Assembly: GCF_004009905.1 (NCBI RefSeq)
Contig: NZ_ML136878.1
Coordinates: 1-64,000 of the forward strand
Length of the DNA stretch: 64,000 nt
From: Lactobacillus xujianguonis
Lineage (GTDB): Bacteria > Bacillota > Bacilli > Lactobacillales > Lactobacillaceae
Direction of reading: 5' to 3'
Shown: positions 62,695 through 64,000 of the stretch, in pieces
How the letters are laid out: each line of letters starts with the position of its first letter
Numbering within the stretch: the stretch's first letter is position 1
The notes under the pieces: generated by a model
What the model was told of the DNA's origin: nothing
Database searches by the model: none
What the model saw: only the letters and a program-made list of their open reading frames with translations
Translations under genes and position numbers: made by a program

Positions 62695-64000
62695 CTAGCC
62701 TACTCTTTTAATATTTCTCGCTTTAATAAAACTACCGTCTTTAAGTTGATAGAATTTCTTTCCTTTAATCTTTATGATCTTATTTGAGCGTAACAAAATT
62801 CGTTTATTCTTTTTGAGCAAGATACGCTTTCCGTGCTTTTTAATAGCTTTACCTTGTTTACTATAAACAAATGAATTATGAACTAACTTGTAATAGCTAA
62901 TGGTATTAGCAACCTGTACAAATTGTCCTTTAGCTATTTTGTAGAACATTTTTCCTTTAATAGCATACTTTTTGCCATTATCTAAAGCCTTTATTGTATT
63001 TCCTGCTTTCAATACAATTTTATTACCATCTTTATAAACAACGTTCGTTTGTTCATCATAAACATAAGCATTATGAGTCAAAGGAACTTCCAGCACTTTA
63101 TCTTTATTCTCTGAAGAAACGTTTGTTGACTCTGCTTTTGAATCATTAGCCTCATTAATAACATTAATTGAATTATTTTTTGTATCATTTGCACTTGAAA
63201 TTTCAGGTTCAACAATAGGTTCTTCAGGAATAATTTGATTTTCACTTGGAGTTGTTGGTTTTACCGGAGCTGTTGGGTTATCACTTGGAGTTGTCGGTTT
63301 TTCTGGTTGATCTGGTCTTGGAACTTTTGGTAAAACCATAGTGCCATCTTCGTCAACCACTAAAGTACTCAATGGTGCTAAAACAGTTTCTTTACTTAAT
63401 TTCACATTACCATCACTATCAAGCAATTTCTTACCATGTGACAAATCAATATTATCTAAAGAAACGGTATTATTGTTAACGTTAAAGACTATAAGAAGTT
63501 TCTTGCCATCAACGTTATATTCATATTCAAATACACCTTTGATATTTTTATCCTTAGTTTCCCTGCCATAGCTAATAACTTTCGTAACATTCTCATTATC
63601 AATCTTATTAAAATCATTTAAGTGCAAAATTGGTAATTGCTTACGTAATTTAGCTAATTTTTGGAAGTATTCTACGGATGCCTTATTAACTCCAACTCTC
63701 TCCCAGTTAATTTCATTGATATTTACTGGAGAATTGTAAGAATTAGAATTGCCATCCTTAGTTCTCAATGCTTCTTGACCTGAATGGAAGAAAGAAATGC
63801 CTTGTGAGAGCATAATCATTGAATTAGCTAATCTGACTCTCTTAGCAATATTTTCATCAGATTCATTTGGCAATTCACTCTTGATATAATCATACAAAGT
63901 CTTCCCATCATGACAAGCTGCATAGTTAACCATCTGACTTGGAGTAGCATAATTATGTGGTTCCCATGCATCATTATGCAGCCATTTTCCTCTTAAGAAA
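62695..64000 (-). CDS. Type I pullulanase, C-terminal part with SLAP anchor (runs off the right edge)
   Basis: The 434 residues in the window are the end of a GH13 pullulanase: the first residues (FLRGKWLHNDAWEPHNY) and VNYAACHDGKTLYDY, with HDG of the conserved barrel region, then FFHSGQEALRTKDGNSNSYNS and a C-terminal beta domain to about residue 220. After a Pro/Thr/Asn linker come two SLAP-like domains (about 315-434, NSFVYSKQGKAI and similar Lys-rich YVYDEQTNVVYKDGNK repeats) that bind the cell-wall polymer beneath an S-layer. The enzyme cleaves alpha-1,6 bonds in pullulan, glycogen or starch on the cell surface. The ATG at 63933 is internal, not the start. Confidence 0.92.
   Translation of the reverse strand, partial: FLRGKWLHNDAWEPHNYATPSQMVNYAACHDGKTLYDYIKSELPNESDENIAKRVRLANSMIMLSQGISFFHSGQEALRTKDGNSNSYNSPVNINEINWERVGVNKASVEYFQKLAKLRKQLPILHLNDFNKIDNENVTKVISYGRETKDKNIKGVFEYEYNVDGKKLLIVFNVNNNTVSLDNIDLSHGKKLLDSDGNVKLSKETVLAPLSTLVVDEDGTMVLPKVPRPDQPEKPTTPSDNPTAPVKPTTPSENQIIPEEPIVEPEISSANDTKNNSINVINEANDSKAESTNVSSENKDKVLEVPLTHNAYVYDEQTNVVYKDGNKIVLKAGNTIKALDNGKKYAIKGKMFYKIAKGQFVQVANTISYYKLVHNSFVYSKQGKAIKKHGKRILLKKNKRILLRSNKIIKIKGKKFYQLKDGSFIKARNIKRVG

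Noticed and set aside
1-64000. CRISPR arrays, tRNA/rRNA genes, insertion sequences, prophage
   Set aside because: No regularly spaced direct repeats, no tRNA cloverleaf or rRNA segment, and no transposase or integrase frame were found on reading both strands; a tRNAscan and ISfinder search would be decisive.

Overview
The window looks like the chromosome of a low-GC Firmicute, most likely an S-layer-bearing Lactobacillus of the L. delbrueckii/acidophilus group. Supporting evidence: YSIRK-type signal peptides with LPxTG sorting signals, a pullulanase ending in two SLAP-like domains at the right edge, a LacL/LacM beta-galactosidase, AGGAGG-type ribosome binding sites and CcpA (cre) boxes. I see no rRNA, tRNA, CRISPR array, phage or insertion sequence.

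Layout. 1-0.7 kb: the start of an unknown gene and a LysR remnant. 0.7-2.5 kb: a small cytochrome b5-like protein and a frameshifted amino-acid permease. 2.5-6.65 kb: an ornithine decarboxylase divergent from an amino-acid antiporter and an SMR efflux protein, i.e. a likely polyamine/acid-resistance unit. 6.66-31.1 kb: a nitrate-respiration island. It holds narGHJI; molybdenum cofactor genes moeB, moaB, moeA, mobB, mobA, moaD and moaE (no moaA or moaC here); the nreABC oxygen/nitrate sensing system; narK; a FecBCD-type ABC importer whose binding protein sits at one end and whose permease and ATPase sit at the other; two DUF59 proteins; a DUF438-hemerythrin-PAS protein; a DMT permease; and six proteins I cannot assign. 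Four promoters in this island carry a shared 14-bp palindrome, consensus TAGGRAWTTAMCTA, probably the operator of one regulator (NreC is the obvious candidate).

31-34 kb: lacLM with a cre box over the promoter. 34-43 kb: a decaying region with a large LPxTG adhesin broken by two stops and two frameshifts, a small coiled-coil/TM gene with a stop, a DUF2207 gene with three frameshifts and a frameshifted TraX-family gene; an intact SPFH protein and an orphan RelB/DinJ-type protein lie between them. 43-49 kb: LysR plus a fumarate-reductase-like flavoprotein, then a LacI-DapA-type aldolase unit and an SSS symporter. 49-53 kb: a relQ-like (p)ppGpp synthetase gene transcribed with a two-component system, and an unknown gene. 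53-55 kb: an intact LPxTG protein. 55-62 kb: an alpha-L-rhamnosidase/MFS/esterase/ROK operon divergent from an AraC regulator, with a perfect cre box, then a YbaK-type editing protein. 62.7 kb to the end: the C-terminal part of an SLAP-anchored pullulanase.

How it works together (inference). In low oxygen with nitrate, NreABC would switch on the island. NarK exchanges nitrate and nitrite. NarGHI reduces nitrate with a bis-MGD cofactor finished by MoeA/MobAB from MPT made by MoaDE and MoeB, and the FecBCD-like importer may supply molybdate or iron/heme. The DUF59, DUF438/hemerythrin and unknown proteins probably serve Fe-S or NO-stress roles or Nar maturation. Several starts were moved from the longest open frame on the basis of ribosome binding sites; two genes (moeB and the DMT permease) appear to start at ATT.
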